This document shows positions 16,593-25,695 of a stretch of 64,000 nt of DNA, in pieces (the stretch's first letter is position 1; the number at the start of each line of letters is the position of its first letter). A program made the translations under genes and the position numbers. The stretch is from Prolixibacteraceae bacterium (lineage in GTDB: Bacteria; Bacteroidota; Bacteroidia; Bacteroidales; Prolixibacteraceae): positions 124,001 to 188,000 of the forward strand of contig JAIBEY010000052.1 in NCBI GenBank assembly GCA_019459525.1, read 5' to 3'. The notes beneath the pieces are model-generated. The model was not told where the DNA came from and searched no databases. It saw nothing but the letters and a program-made list of their open reading frames with translations.

Positions 16593-18188
16593 ATGCAAAA
16601 GCATTTGTTTCTGGGAGTTGAAGCTATCGGGCAGGGAGCCATTGATGGCGGAATGTCGGGCGTTTATTCCTATCCCGGCACACCTTCCACCGAAATTACC
16701 GAATTTATTCAGGAAAACCCGCTTGCTGAAGAACGCAATATACACCGTACATGGACAGCTAACGAAAAAACAGCACTGGAAACAGCTTTAGGCATGTCGT
16801 ATGCCGGGAAACGTGCCATGTCGTGCATGAAACATGTGGGCCTAAACGTAGCTGCTGATGTTTTTGTGAATGCAGCCATGACAGGCGTTAATGGTGGATT
16901 AATAGTGACTGTAGCCGACGACCCGTCGATGCACTCTTCTCAAAATGAGCAGGACTCACGTTTCTACGGAAAATTTGCGATGGTTCCGGTACTCGAACCT
17001 TCGTCGCAACAAGAAGCTTACGACATGGCCCGCGATGGATTTGCCTTATCGGAACAAACCAAAGTCCCTGTAATGTTGCGCATTACCACTCGTCTGGCTC
17101 ATTCGCGCGCCGGGGTTGCCCGCAAGGAAGTACTACCCGAAAATCAACTTTCACTGCCTGCCGATCCGCGCCAGTTTATCCTGCTTCCGGCCATTGCCCG
17201 CCGCAAGTACAAAGGATTGCTCGAAAGTCAGAACCTTTTCCTGAAACTTTCGGAAGAATCGATTTATAACCGATACGAAGAAGGCGCCGAAAAAAGCCTG
17301 GGAATTATTGCCTGCGGAATTGCTTACAATTACCTGATGGAGCATTACCCGAACGGAACGTGCCCTTACCCGGTCGTAAAAATATCGCAATATCCGCTTC
17401 CTGAAAACTACATCAACCGGTTGGATCAGGAATGCGACGAAATATTGGTACTCGAAGAAGGCGCCCCCATGGTGGAAGAAATGCTGAAAGGCTTTTTTGC
17501 CAAAGGGACGCCAATTAAAGGCAGACTAGATGGAACATTACCACGTGATGGTGAGCTAAATCCTGATTTGATTGCCAAAGCTCTCGGGAAACAAATGTTC
17601 AGTGGGTATGCCATTCCTGAAGTGGTTGCCAACCGCCCGCCAGCTTTGTGTATGGGTTGCGGCCATCAGGATGCTTATGTGGCTATGAATGAAGTGTTGG
17701 CCGATTATTCGAAAGGCCGCGTATTTTCTGACATTGGCTGTTATACGCTGGGCGCTTTACCTCCTTACGAAACAATTTTCTCTTGTGTTGATATGGGTGC
17801 TTCCATCACCATGGCCAAAGGCGCTGCCGATGCCGGTTTGATTCCTGCTGTAGCCATGATCGGAGATTCAACATTTGCACACTCCGGAATAACCGGGTTA
17901 CTGGATGCCGTGAACGAAAAATCGAGCATAACTGTGGTTATTTCCGACAACGAATCTATTTCAATGACCGGTGGACAGGATTCATCGGCATTCGGTAAAA
18001 TAGAATCCATTTGTATCGGATTGGGAGTCGATCCGGCGCACATTCACACCATTGTTCCACTGAAAAAGAATCACGAAGAAATGGTCCGCTTATTCCGTGA
18101 GGAATTTGCCTATAATGGCGTTTCTGTAATTATCCCGCGCCGCGAGTGCATTCAGCGCGCCAGCAGCCGGAAGAGGAATAAAAAGTAA
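16593..18188 (+). CDS. iorA: Indolepyruvate:ferredoxin oxidoreductase, alpha subunit (no C-terminal ferredoxin domain)
   Basis: IorAB oxidatively decarboxylates aryl-2-oxoacids such as indolepyruvate to aryl-acetyl-CoA, reducing ferredoxin, or runs in reverse to make aromatic amino acids. The 531-residue protein has the pyrimidine-binding domain (SYPGTPSTEITEF; TANEKTALE) and the TPP domain with GDSTFAHSGI and NESISMTGGQ. The start is ATG 16593. Many homologues carry two 4Fe-4S clusters in a further C-terminal domain; this one ends at VIIPRRECIQ plus a basic tail, so the domain is missing, apparently as in other Bacteroidota. iorB follows after 107 bp. Confidence 0.93.
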   Translation: MQKHLFLGVEAIGQGAIDGGMSGVYSYPGTPSTEITEFIQENPLAEERNIHRTWTANEKTALETALGMSYAGKRAMSCMKHVGLNVAADVFVNAAMTGVNGGLIVTVADDPSMHSSQNEQDSRFYGKFAMVPVLEPSSQQEAYDMARDGFALSEQTKVPVMLRITTRLAHSRAGVARKEVLPENQLSLPADPRQFILLPAIARRKYKGLLESQNLFLKLSEESIYNRYEEGAEKSLGIIACGIAYNYLMEHYPNGTCPYPVVKISQYPLPENYINRLDQECDEILVLEEGAPMVEEMLKGFFAKGTPIKGRLDGTLPRDGELNPDLIAKALGKQMFSGYAIPEVVANRPPALCMGCGHQDAYVAMNEVLADYSKGRVFSDIGCYTLGALPPYETIFSCVDMGASITMAKGAADAGLIPAVAMIGDSTFAHSGITGLLDAVNEKSSITVVISDNESISMTGGQDSSAFGKIESICIGLGVDPAHIHTIVPLKKNHEEMVRLFREEFAYNGVSVIIPRRECIQRASSRKRNKK

Positions 18189-18295
18189 TCAGCAAAAATT
18201 GTTGCGAGTTGTGGGTTACGAGTTGCATGTTAAACCCGAAACACGTACCGCGTAACCCGAAACAAATTGAAATTTGAACTTGAAACTTATTGAAT

Positions 18296-18877
18296 ATGAA
18301 ATCAGATATTATACTTGCAGGTGTTGGCGGACAGGGGATTTTATCCATTGCAACCGCATTGGGCGAAGCAGCTCTGGCCGATAATCTGCTCATCAAACAG
18401 GCCGAAACCCACGGGATGAGCCAGCGAGGTGGCGCTGTGTATTCGCACATGCGCATTTCCGATCGTCCCATTTCTTCCGATTTAATTCCGGGTGGAGCAG
18501 CCGACCTGATTTTGTCGGTTGAACCGATGGAATCGTTACGCTACCTCCCCTATTTGTCGGAAACGGGTTATTTGGTTACCAACATCACTCCTTTTGTGAA
18601 CATTCCAAATTATCCGGATATCGAAAAAGTGATGGAAGAAATTCGCAAACTGCCCCGTTTTATTGCTATTGATGCCGATGCTATTGCCAAAGAAGTGGGC
18701 AGTTCCCGTGCGTCCAACATGGTTATGCTAGGCGCTGCATCACCATTTATCGACATTGAATTTTCGAAGATTGAAGCTGGTATCCGCACTATTTTCGGAC
18801 GAAAAGGAGAAGAAGTGGTTAACCTGAATCTGGAAGCTCTACGCCGCGGACGGCAATTTGCAGAAGAAAACCGATAG
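18296..18877 (+). CDS. iorB: Indolepyruvate:ferredoxin oxidoreductase, beta subunit
   Basis: A 193-residue gamma-type domain subunit of the pyruvate:ferredoxin oxidoreductase superfamily, with ILAGVGGQGILSIATALGEA at the N-terminus and ETHGMSQRGGAVYSHMRI. These bind CoA and complete the active site with IorA. I choose ATG 18296. It is the second gene of the iorAB operon and is followed by a strong terminator. The intergenic spacer contains GAAAC/TTGAA-type degenerate repeats. Confidence 0.93.
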   Translation: MKSDIILAGVGGQGILSIATALGEAALADNLLIKQAETHGMSQRGGAVYSHMRISDRPISSDLIPGGAADLILSVEPMESLRYLPYLSETGYLVTNITPFVNIPNYPDIEKVMEEIRKLPRFIAIDADAIAKEVGSSRASNMVMLGAASPFIDIEFSKIEAGIRTIFGRKGEEVVNLNLEALRRGRQFAEENR

Positions 18878-18924
18878 AGTTTAGGATAAATAAAAAGTTG
18901 TCGCAAACATTTGAACGACTTTTG

Positions 18925-18970
18925 AAAAAAACTCAACCCATTTCAAGGCCGAAATGGGTTGAGTTTTTTT
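18925..18970 (+). terminator. Terminator of iorAB
   Basis: AACTCAACCCATTTC (18930-18944) pairs with GAAATGGGTTGAGTT, followed by a run of T. A strong, nearly perfect stem with a 6-nt loop. Confidence 0.9.
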
Positions 18971-19039
18971 ATTGAACCTAAAACCATCTGTTTTTTTTTG
19001 CTTTTAAGTTTTACGGTTTCATAAACTCTGACATTTTCT

Positions 19040-19070
19040 ATTGAAAATAATCTAAGATTCATTAAATTTG
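19040..19070 (+). promoter_or_regulatory. Promoter of the DUF4139 gene
   Basis: ATTG (19040-19043), 19 nt, then TAAATTTG (19063-19070), a perfect TAnnTTTG -7 element with a three-of-four -33 match. The ATG lies 47 nt downstream. Confidence 0.6.
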
Positions 19071-19116
19071 AAAAAACCTAAAAATCTGGGTATTTCTCAT
19101 TTAATTAATCACTACC

Positions 19117-21006
19117 ATGAAAACAATCTGCCTGTTAATCTTATGCCTGCTTTCATCTGGTCTTTTTGCTCAGGAAAATAAAGTTAACGAAATCAAAACC
19201 GAAGTTAACGAAGTAACAGTTTTTCTGGAGGGAGCCCAGATTACAAGTCGTAAAACAGTTGATTTGACTGCCGGGATTTCTGTACTGAAATTTATTGGCC
19301 TTTCGCCTTTTATAGAAGCAAAAAGCATTCAGGTAAAAGCTGATGGAGAACTGACGATTTTAGCCATCAATCATCAGCAAAACTTTATTGACAAACTGGA
19401 AAAGCCAAAAGAGCTAAGCGATTTAGAATCGAAACTGGATTTATTGGATGAAAAAATAAATCTTGAAAACACCCATTTGGCTATTCTACAGGAGCAAATA
19501 GCATTCCTCCAGGCCAACCGCCAGATTGGTGGAAGAAATCAGGAATTGAGTGTAGTCAAACTAAAAGAAGCAGCCGATTTTTACGGCAATCAACTCACGG
19601 CACTCAAACTAAAAGAAATTGAGCGAAACAGTACTCTTCGTGAATTAAACAAACAAAAGACCGATCTTCAAAATCAGTTGAATACGCTTACGAGTAAAAA
19701 AGATTATCCCAATGGAGAAATTCTAGTCAAAGTAGAGGCTAAAAAGAATGTAAAGGTCGCCTTTGAACTTTCTTACGTAGTGGGTAATGCAAGTTGGTTT
19801 CCATCGTATGACATTCGTGCTAAAAACATTAATCAACCAGTTGAACTGATCTATAAAGCCAACGTCAGACAGGATACCAAAATGGACTGGAGCAATGTAA
19901 AACTGCGATTTTCTTCGGCCAACCTGAATATTTCTGGCATTGCACCAGACCTAGAGCCCTACTTTTTGAATTACAACACCTTACCTCCCGTTTATAATCG
20001 ATCAGTTAATTCGGTCAGCGGACGAGTAGTTGATCAAAACCATCAGCCCATGCCGGGAGTTAGCATCAATGTTCAGGGAACAAGTATTGGCAGTGTTACC
20101 GATATGAACGGAAATTATTCAATCACGTTGCCAGGTCAGGGAAGTTATTTAACTTACTCGTTTATTGGGTGTATATCGCAGACTCTGCCGGTGACCGGTA
20201 AAATTATGAATGTATTACTCGAAGAAGATCAGGTTGCATTAGACGAGGTTGTGGTGGTTGGTTATGGCGTTCAAAAGAAAAGTTTATTATCCAGTGCACT
20301 TGAAGGAAAAATAGCAGGAGTAGCGGCAAATAATAAAGAAGGGATGAAAATTCGCGGAGCAAGCAGCATTCCGGTTCCTTCAATGGCAGTTGAAAAGCAA
20401 ACCAGTGTCAATTTCGAGATTAAAACTCCCTATAGCATTAAATCCGACAATAAAAGTTATTCGGTTGACATGGAAGTTTACGAGTTACCGGCCAGCTTCC
20501 AATATTTCTGTGTGCCTAAAATTGACCAAACAGCATTCCTGATTGCCCATGTTGTTGATTGGGAAAAATATAACCTGCTGGAAGGAGAAGCCAATATCTT
20601 TTTCGAAGATACATATGTTGGAAAAACTTTACTCGACACACGCGCCGCGTCAGACACCTTGCAGATTTCTTTAGGACCGGATAAAAATGTGATGGTCAGC
20701 CGCGAAAAACAGAAGGATTTTACTACCAAACAATTTATCGGGAATAAAAAAGAGGAAACCCGTTCATGGAAAACAAGTGTCAAGAACAACAAGAATCAAC
20801 CAATCAACATGATTGTGCTTGATCAGGTTCCCGTTTCCACCCTTGAAGAAATTGAAGTTGAAGTACAACTCATTTCAGGAGCCAAACACAATACGGAGAC
20901 TGGTGAAATTAAATGGGAATTTATGATAGAACCTAAAGCAAAGAAGGAGTTTGAATGGAGATATTCAGTAAAATATCCAAAGAATAAAAAACTCATGGTG
21001 GAATAG
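19117..21006 (+). CDS. DUF4139/MuiA-like exported protein with inserted CarboxypepD-reg and TonB-plug-like segment
   Basis: A 629-residue protein with a signal peptide (to about residue 19). The N-terminal DUF4140-like domain (about 28-100) leads into a coiled coil (about 100-195), then the DUF4139 beta region (about 205-290). An insert follows: a CarboxypepD-reg domain starting SGRVVDQNHQPMPGVSINVQ (about 300-370), then DEVVVVGYGVQKK, LEGKIAGVAAN and IRGASSI (about 376-418), which is how SusC-type TonB-dependent transporters begin. DUF4139 then resumes to the end. The family was first linked to mucoidy but has no biochemical function. No barrel is present, so it is not a transporter. Confidence 0.8.
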   Translation: MKTICLLILCLLSSGLFAQENKVNEIKTEVNEVTVFLEGAQITSRKTVDLTAGISVLKFIGLSPFIEAKSIQVKADGELTILAINHQQNFIDKLEKPKELSDLESKLDLLDEKINLENTHLAILQEQIAFLQANRQIGGRNQELSVVKLKEAADFYGNQLTALKLKEIERNSTLRELNKQKTDLQNQLNTLTSKKDYPNGEILVKVEAKKNVKVAFELSYVVGNASWFPSYDIRAKNINQPVELIYKANVRQDTKMDWSNVKLRFSSANLNISGIAPDLEPYFLNYNTLPPVYNRSVNSVSGRVVDQNHQPMPGVSINVQGTSIGSVTDMNGNYSITLPGQGSYLTYSFIGCISQTLPVTGKIMNVLLEEDQVALDEVVVVGYGVQKKSLLSSALEGKIAGVAANNKEGMKIRGASSIPVPSMAVEKQTSVNFEIKTPYSIKSDNKSYSVDMEVYELPASFQYFCVPKIDQTAFLIAHVVDWEKYNLLEGEANIFFEDTYVGKTLLDTRAASDTLQISLGPDKNVMVSREKQKDFTTKQFIGNKKEETRSWKTSVKNNKNQPINMIVLDQVPVSTLEEIEVEVQLISGAKHNTETGEIKWEFMIEPKAKKEFEWRYSVKYPKNKKLMVE

Positions 21007-21024
21007 AACTAAATATATTGGCAA

Positions 21025-21063
21025 AAACTAAAAAAACCGGCTCATCACCGGTTTTTTTAGTTT
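21025..21063. terminator. Bidirectional terminator
   Basis: AAAAACCGG (to 21040) pairs with CCGGTTTTTT around CTCATCA, with A/T runs on both sides, between the convergent DUF4139 and BI-1 genes. Confidence 0.88.
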
Positions 21064-21078
21064 TATATGGATGTTGAA

Positions 21079-21852
21079 TTAATCGCGACTGGCTAATTTA
21101 GAGAGCAGACGCAACATTTCGAGGTACAACCAGATTAAAGTTACCATCAGGCCAAAAGCACCAAACCATTCCATGTATTTTGGAGCACGGGCGTTGGCAC
21201 CTTGCGTAATCATGTCGAAATCGAGAATCAGGTTGAGCGCGGCAACAACTACCACAAACAAGCTGATACCAATGGATAACATGCTGTTGCCATGTAAAAA
21301 GCTTACATTCACACCAAATAATCCGGCAATAAAACTACCCAGGTAAACCAAAGCAATACCGCCGGTTGCTGCGAAGATGATGGTTCTGAATCTTTCGGTT
21401 GCACGAATGGTTCCTGAACGGTACAGCAAAAGCATAATGACAAATACTCCGAATGTGAGCGAAACGGCACGCATCACCAATCCGGGATACATGGCTTCGA
21501 ACATGGCCGAAACTGCTCCCAGAAACAAACCTTCAAAAACAGCATAAATTGGGGCAGTCATCGCTGCACGCCGTGGGCTGAAAGTCGTAATCAGTGCCGT
21601 AATTAAACCGCCAATAGCGCCAACCATAGTCCAGATCATAATTCCCTGAGGCATTACTCCCGGTGTGGCAGGATCGATAGCACCAAAAAATTTGCGCCAC
21701 GTAAATGTTGCCGCAAAAATAACGATGAGCAGCATCAACCCAGTTTTATTAATCGTTCCGTTCACGGTCATCACTCCGTCGCTGGTACTGGTAGCCGCCT
21801 GACTAAATATGTTCTTCCCGAAAACGGGATTCGATGATTTTGTAAGATTCAT
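21079..21852 (-). CDS. Bax inhibitor-1/YccA-family membrane protein
   Basis: A 257-residue protein with about seven membrane helices, starting after a short soluble N-terminus (about 30 residues). The pattern of short loops, with SPRRAAMTAPIYAVFEGLFL after the second helix and a later LILDFDMITQGANARAPKYM, is that of the Bacteroidota/Actinobacteria YccA branch. Members are thought to be pH-sensitive calcium leak channels, with no well-tested role in bacteria. It ends at the bidirectional terminator. The upstream gene is transcribed in the same direction but 79 bp away. Confidence 0.88.
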   Translation of the reverse strand: MNLTKSSNPVFGKNIFSQAATSTSDGVMTVNGTINKTGLMLLIVIFAATFTWRKFFGAIDPATPGVMPQGIMIWTMVGAIGGLITALITTFSPRRAAMTAPIYAVFEGLFLGAVSAMFEAMYPGLVMRAVSLTFGVFVIMLLLYRSGTIRATERFRTIIFAATGGIALVYLGSFIAGLFGVNVSFLHGNSMLSIGISLFVVVVAALNLILDFDMITQGANARAPKYMEWFGAFGLMVTLIWLYLEMLRLLSKLASRD

Positions 21853-21931
21853 TGTTTATCGTTTAAATGTTGTTTCTGTTGTATAAAAACTGTACCAAAA
21901 ATAATCAGCCTTTTCGAATGCCCATTCGACA

Positions 21932-22642
21932 TTAAGTATTCTTAACAAATGATTCCTGCACGTATTCACTTCTCAACTCAGACAATATCATTTCCGAAAG
22001 ATTACGACTTTCCTCTGAATCAAGCTCTTTCAGGCTTTCGGCAAATAAAACAGCCGTTTCGTTCATGTTTTTGCTTTTCATCCCCAGCAAAATAAACGAA
22101 CGGTAAAAAACCTGTTTCAAATGTGGGTCTTTAGCCAAAGGTGACAAAACGTCGAAAAATGGCTCAAAAAGTTCGTCAATTGCTGACTTTTCGGCAATTG
22201 CCAACCGCCCCATCAGGTTTAAACCTGCAAAACGGACCAAATGTTTCTTTCCGCGACACCATTCCAGCGATTTCACAAATGCGAATTTGGTCTTCGACCA
22301 CAAATATGTGTTTAGTACTTCAGCAATTTCAGCAGTTTCCAGACTTTTTGTCCAGTAATCCATCTGTTCTTCGGTAACCTCAGCCGGAACGTCGAGCATG
22401 GCAGCCAAAATCATCGTTTCGCGCCACTGCTTGTTCCACAATTTCAGCGCTAAAAGGTGATTGGGCTCATGTTGCCTGGCAATTTCGCGCAACGAAATGA
22501 CCGACGCACCCCAGTTCAGTTTATAAACAAGCCCAAGCTTTTTCATCTGATCAACGGTCTCTCCATTTTTGGCTAAACGAATTTTTGCCAGAATCTGACG
22601 AAATTCCTGCTCCTGTTTCGGATCATCGATAATAAAATCCAT
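21932..22642 (-). CDS. DNA alkylation repair (AlkD-like) HEAT-repeat protein
   Basis: A 236-residue all-helical protein of the DNA alkylation repair family (PF08713 type). Features are the early LGLVYKLNWGASVISLREIA, the HEPNHLLALKLWNKQWRETM helix pair, and EEQMDYWTKSLETAE. AlkD-type proteins are glycosylases that remove bulky N3/N7 alkyl bases, using Trp and Asp residues on a concave HEAT surface. Some branches are inactive paralogues, and I cannot confirm the catalytic Asp here. The gene starts 1 nt after the stop of the flippase gene, so the two are translationally linked although functionally unrelated. Confidence 0.72.
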   Translation of the reverse strand: MDFIIDDPKQEQEFRQILAKIRLAKNGETVDQMKKLGLVYKLNWGASVISLREIARQHEPNHLLALKLWNKQWRETMILAAMLDVPAEVTEEQMDYWTKSLETAEIAEVLNTYLWSKTKFAFVKSLEWCRGKKHLVRFAGLNLMGRLAIAEKSAIDELFEPFFDVLSPLAKDPHLKQVFYRSFILLGMKSKNMNETAVLFAESLKELDSEESRNLSEMILSELRSEYVQESFVKNT

Positions 22643-22643
22643 G

Positions 22644-23951
22644 CTAATAAATTAGATATTCAATAACTATAAATTCAGTCAACAAAAGTAAAGAATAAAG
22701 CAAGTGTTGTTTCACATTTAGATATGCAGACAAGCTAAAGCCGCAACTTTTCCTGACAAAAACAGTCAGGACAACTTTCTCAAAAACGTAGGCACAAACC
22801 GTTCCGTAAGCCACACCGGCTAAACCCCAAAACTGCACAAACCACAAACTAAGTATCACATTTACAACAATCTCCAGAAACGAAGCCCACATTATTGCGT
22901 TGGTCTTCCGGAGGCCAATCAGGATGGTTTGCGGAAACAACAAACGACTAACAATCAACAACAAATAAATATTAAATATGGTGGCACTTGCCGCGAAACT
23001 GACATTAAAAATTACAGGAAATGCCCAGTGCGACAAAAGCATTAAAACTCCTGATAAGGGGAAAAGCCAGAAACCTAATTTCTGCGAATTTTGCCTGATC
23101 GTTTCCAGATTAGATTTCAGCATAGACCGATCGGCAAACCCGGGCAACATTGATGAGCTGAAAGCGTTGGCCAGCAACAAAACCAGCGGAAATTCACGCG
23201 CACCAAACCGGAAAACGGCAAAGGTAGCGTCGTCGAAATAACTGGTAATGATAAACCCATCGATATACTGGGCAGAGCCACTTAAAAACATGGAAAATAC
23301 CAATGGGAAAGCACATTTCAGGTGTTTCCGGATAAACAGGAAATCGGGATTTGGTTTGGAATTTTGAAACAATAAAACCAGCAACCAAACCAATCGGATG
23401 GCTGAACTGATGACCAGGCCAATCATACTGTATTCGATGCTGTAACCGAGAACCGGAGGCAAAACTACCAGCAAAAACATTAAAACAAAGGTGACATATC
23501 CGTAAATCAGGATGTTGCGACCCTGTTTTTTAATCAGATAAATGTATTCGACCAGGCTGGCTGGCGACGAAATCAGGATATAAACAATCAGGTAATTCAG
23601 AAAAGGGATTTGCGATCCGTGTAACAAATGTCCGGAGATAGCCTTTTCAAAAATTAAAATAAAAAGGACTGCCAATCCGGAGAATGTCGCGAGCAAATAA
23701 AATAGATTGAATAAAACCGGCGATTTGCCTGAGATCGATTTTTCGTCAACAGAAGGAAGGAATCCCTGAATCAAACCATTTAGCCAGAAAAAACTTACGG
23801 CTCCAGCTAAAAAAAGAAACGTTTCGTATTGCCCTATTTCTGAAGTCGGGAGTCCCGATTTTGTAAAAACTACACCAATCAGCAACAGCGTTGAAAAGCG
23901 GATAAGCTGAAAAAATTGTAAAGCCGAAATCTGGGTAATTTTAAAGTTCAC
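22644..23951 (-). CDS. Polysaccharide flippase-like membrane protein (MOP/Wzx superfamily)
   Basis: A 435-residue protein with about 12-14 membrane helices in the arrangement of O-antigen/teichoic acid flippases. The first helix pair starts ALQFFQLIRFSTLLLIGVVF, and the mid-protein segment AQYIDGFIITSYF resembles the Wzx loop. Such proteins move undecaprenyl-linked sugars across the inner membrane. No glycosyltransferase genes are adjacent, so the substrate is unknown and it may be an orphan. It lies first in a two-gene unit with the AlkD-like gene. Confidence 0.8.
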   Translation of the reverse strand: MNFKITQISALQFFQLIRFSTLLLIGVVFTKSGLPTSEIGQYETFLFLAGAVSFFWLNGLIQGFLPSVDEKSISGKSPVLFNLFYLLATFSGLAVLFILIFEKAISGHLLHGSQIPFLNYLIVYILISSPASLVEYIYLIKKQGRNILIYGYVTFVLMFLLVVLPPVLGYSIEYSMIGLVISSAIRLVWLLVLLFQNSKPNPDFLFIRKHLKCAFPLVFSMFLSGSAQYIDGFIITSYFDDATFAVFRFGAREFPLVLLLANAFSSSMLPGFADRSMLKSNLETIRQNSQKLGFWLFPLSGVLMLLSHWAFPVIFNVSFAASATIFNIYLLLIVSRLLFPQTILIGLRKTNAIMWASFLEIVVNVILSLWFVQFWGLAGVAYGTVCAYVFEKVVLTVFVRKSCGFSLSAYLNVKQHLLYSLLLLTEFIVIEYLIY

Positions 23952-24054
23952 TGACAGATGTTGAAACGTTTGCGTGACTCAAAACTACGAAAAAGCACGA
24001 AATGAGAAGCAGTTTATTGCTATTTACACGAAGAACTTATTCGAAAGATCGCTC

Positions 24055-24636
24055 TTAAACCAAATCGCAGGCATCGGCAGGCATCCATTTCCTGTCTTTG
24101 CCCTCCCATTTAATGTTGCAGCCAATAGGGTTGGTTACCGGTACCGAAACCGGTTGACCGGAAAGTAACTCCGAAAGTGTACGATCGAGGTCGTTAACCG
24201 TTATTTTAGATGCATCACGCGGCTGATCGACAGCACGACCCGTATAAACCAATTTCCGTTCCTGATCGAACACGTATAAATGCGGGGTTTTCAGCGCACC
24301 ATAAGCCAAAGCAATATCTTGCGTGTGGTCGTGAAGGTACACCCACGGAAAATGATTTTCGCTCATCCGGAGTACCATATTTTCAAAACTATCTTCTTCG
24401 TAGGTATTGGGGCTATTGGAGTTAATGGCCACCAAACAAACTCCATGCGCTTGAAAACGAAGAGCTGTCTGGCGTGTCACTTCATCACTTCCAAGTACAT
24501 ATGGACAGTGGTTGCAGGTGAAAAACACAACCAGAATTTTAGAATCGGCGAAATCACCAAGCTTATAAAACTTCCCATCGGTAGCTTTCAGACAAAAATC
24601 CGGCGCCTGATTTCCAATTTGCAAAGTATAAGCCAT
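24055..24636 (-). CDS. Thioredoxin-fold (AhpC/TSA-like) protein
   Basis: A 193-residue protein beginning [14 protein letters not shown], a typical peroxiredoxin/thioredoxin start; I choose this ATG at 24636 rather than one 15 codons upstream. The active site is CNHCPY in [15 protein letters not shown], as in the CNHCPYV branch of thioredoxin-like proteins of unknown partner. Late residues [12 protein letters not shown] and NPIGCNIKW are typical of the branch. There is no signal peptide, so it is probably cytoplasmic. It may act as a thiol-disulfide oxidoreductase; peroxidase activity is not evident. Confidence 0.85.
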   Translation of the reverse strand: MAYTLQIGNQAPDFCLKATDGKFYKLGDFADSKILVVFFTCNHCPYVLGSDEVTRQTALRFQAHGVCLVAINSNSPNTYEEDSFENMVLRMSENHFPWVYLHDHTQDIALAYGALKTPHLYVFDQERKLVYTGRAVDQPRDASKITVNDLDRTLSELLSGQPVSVPVTNPIGCNIKWEGKDRKWMPADACDLV

Positions 24637-24690
24637 AAAATCAGATTTGAATAATTTAAAATCTAAACAAAATTCAGGCAAAAATGATCA

Positions 24691-24738
24691 CAAAAAAAAT
24701 CGCTGCCAGTACAAAATATGCACTGGCAACGATTTTTT
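24691..24738 (-). terminator. Terminator downstream of the cytidylate kinase-like gene
   Basis: AATCGCTGCCAGT (24699-24711 region) pairs with ACTGGCAACGATT with A- and T-rich tails. It serves the minus-strand kinase-like gene ending at 24759 and would also work in reverse. Confidence 0.8.
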
Positions 24739-24758
24739 ATAAATACGTTTTCCGGAGG

Positions 24759-25481
24759 CTAATCTTCTTCCGAGTTTGCAATTATTTTTTTGTTTTTCAG
24801 CACATTAACAATTACATCAACAATATGGTCGTCGAGCATGGTTGAGTAATTAAAAATCAGGTCAAAATCGTTGTTATCCAATTTTCTTCCGGCCACATGC
24901 TCCACAAACAAATTACGCTGACGGTCAATTTCCAGCACATATTCCTGAGCATCAGCCCACGACAGGTTACTGATCTGCATAATCCGGTTAATCCGCCAGT
25001 CGAGCGGTGCCTGAAGTTTAACACTTAAACGCTTCGGAATATCATGCGCAATAACGCTGGCCGCCCGTCCAACAATAATGTAATGCCCGTCTTCCGCAAT
25101 ACTCCGTACAACAGCTTTCACCGTATCAATCACCTGTTGGTCGTCGGCATCATAAACTTTAGAGGTAGAAAAAGCTGTGGTAACTTCGTGGATACTTTGT
25201 TTGGCTTCGCCTAAAAATACATTCTTGATTTTATTCGGATCCATTTCCAATTCCTGCGCGGCCAATTCAACCACTTCTTTACTTACCCATTTCCATTCCA
25301 CATCGGTTTTTGTTTCCGAAAGGTAATTGTAACCGGTAAGAATTTTGGAGAGTTTTGTTGCAATACGTTTGGCCGAACAACCGCATTCCCTGGAAATGGT
25401 CACAACCGGACCAAGATGACGGGGTTTTCCATTGCTTTTCTGATCAGCATGATTCAGGTAACTACTTAAAAAATCTTTCAT
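24759..25481 (-). CDS. Cytidylate kinase-like family protein
   Basis: A 240-residue P-loop protein of the cytidylate-kinase-like family (PF13189 type). The modified P-loop is ISRECGCSAKRIATKL at about residues 30-45, then WKWVSKEVVELAAQEL, and YIIVGRAASVIAHDIP, followed by the lid-like LDWRINRIMQISNLS and a DRQRNLFVEHVAG segment. These proteins lack strong evidence for CMP kinase activity, and the true cmk gene is usually elsewhere. The P-loop has Cys residues in place of the usual GSGG, which makes ordinary kinase activity uncertain. Confidence 0.82.
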   Translation of the reverse strand: MKDFLSSYLNHADQKSNGKPRHLGPVVTISRECGCSAKRIATKLSKILTGYNYLSETKTDVEWKWVSKEVVELAAQELEMDPNKIKNVFLGEAKQSIHEVTTAFSTSKVYDADDQQVIDTVKAVVRSIAEDGHYIIVGRAASVIAHDIPKRLSVKLQAPLDWRINRIMQISNLSWADAQEYVLEIDRQRNLFVEHVAGRKLDNNDFDLIFNYSTMLDDHIVDVIVNVLKNKKIIANSEED

Positions 25482-25563
25482 AAGTTATGTATTAATTTTA
25501 GGATGTCAGTTGTCAGAATTCAATAGTTAAAGCTACAAATGAAAAGCCCAACAACAAAGCTAA

Positions 25564-25652
25564 GCTGCTTTACAAAACTGTTATTTTCTTATGTTTTAAA
25601 ACTGTTTTAAAAAACATATGCGTTCAATAACACACGCACACAGTAAAGCAGC
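25564..25652. repeat. Nested inverted repeat upstream of the kinase-like gene
   Basis: GCTGCTTTAC (25564-25573) is complementary to GTAAAGCAGC (25643-25652). Inside, ATGTTTTAAAA and a TTTTAAAA...CAT segment form a second hairpin. It lies between two minus-strand genes; its role is unknown. Confidence 0.4.
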
Positions 25653-25695
25653 AATTACTTACCCGAATAAGATGGCATACTTCCCCAAAAAAGAG

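Noticed and set aside
16310-16642. Minus-strand 110-codon reading frame overlapping the iorA start
   Set aside because: It begins inside iorA, has no recognisable domain, and the iorAB promoter lies inside it.
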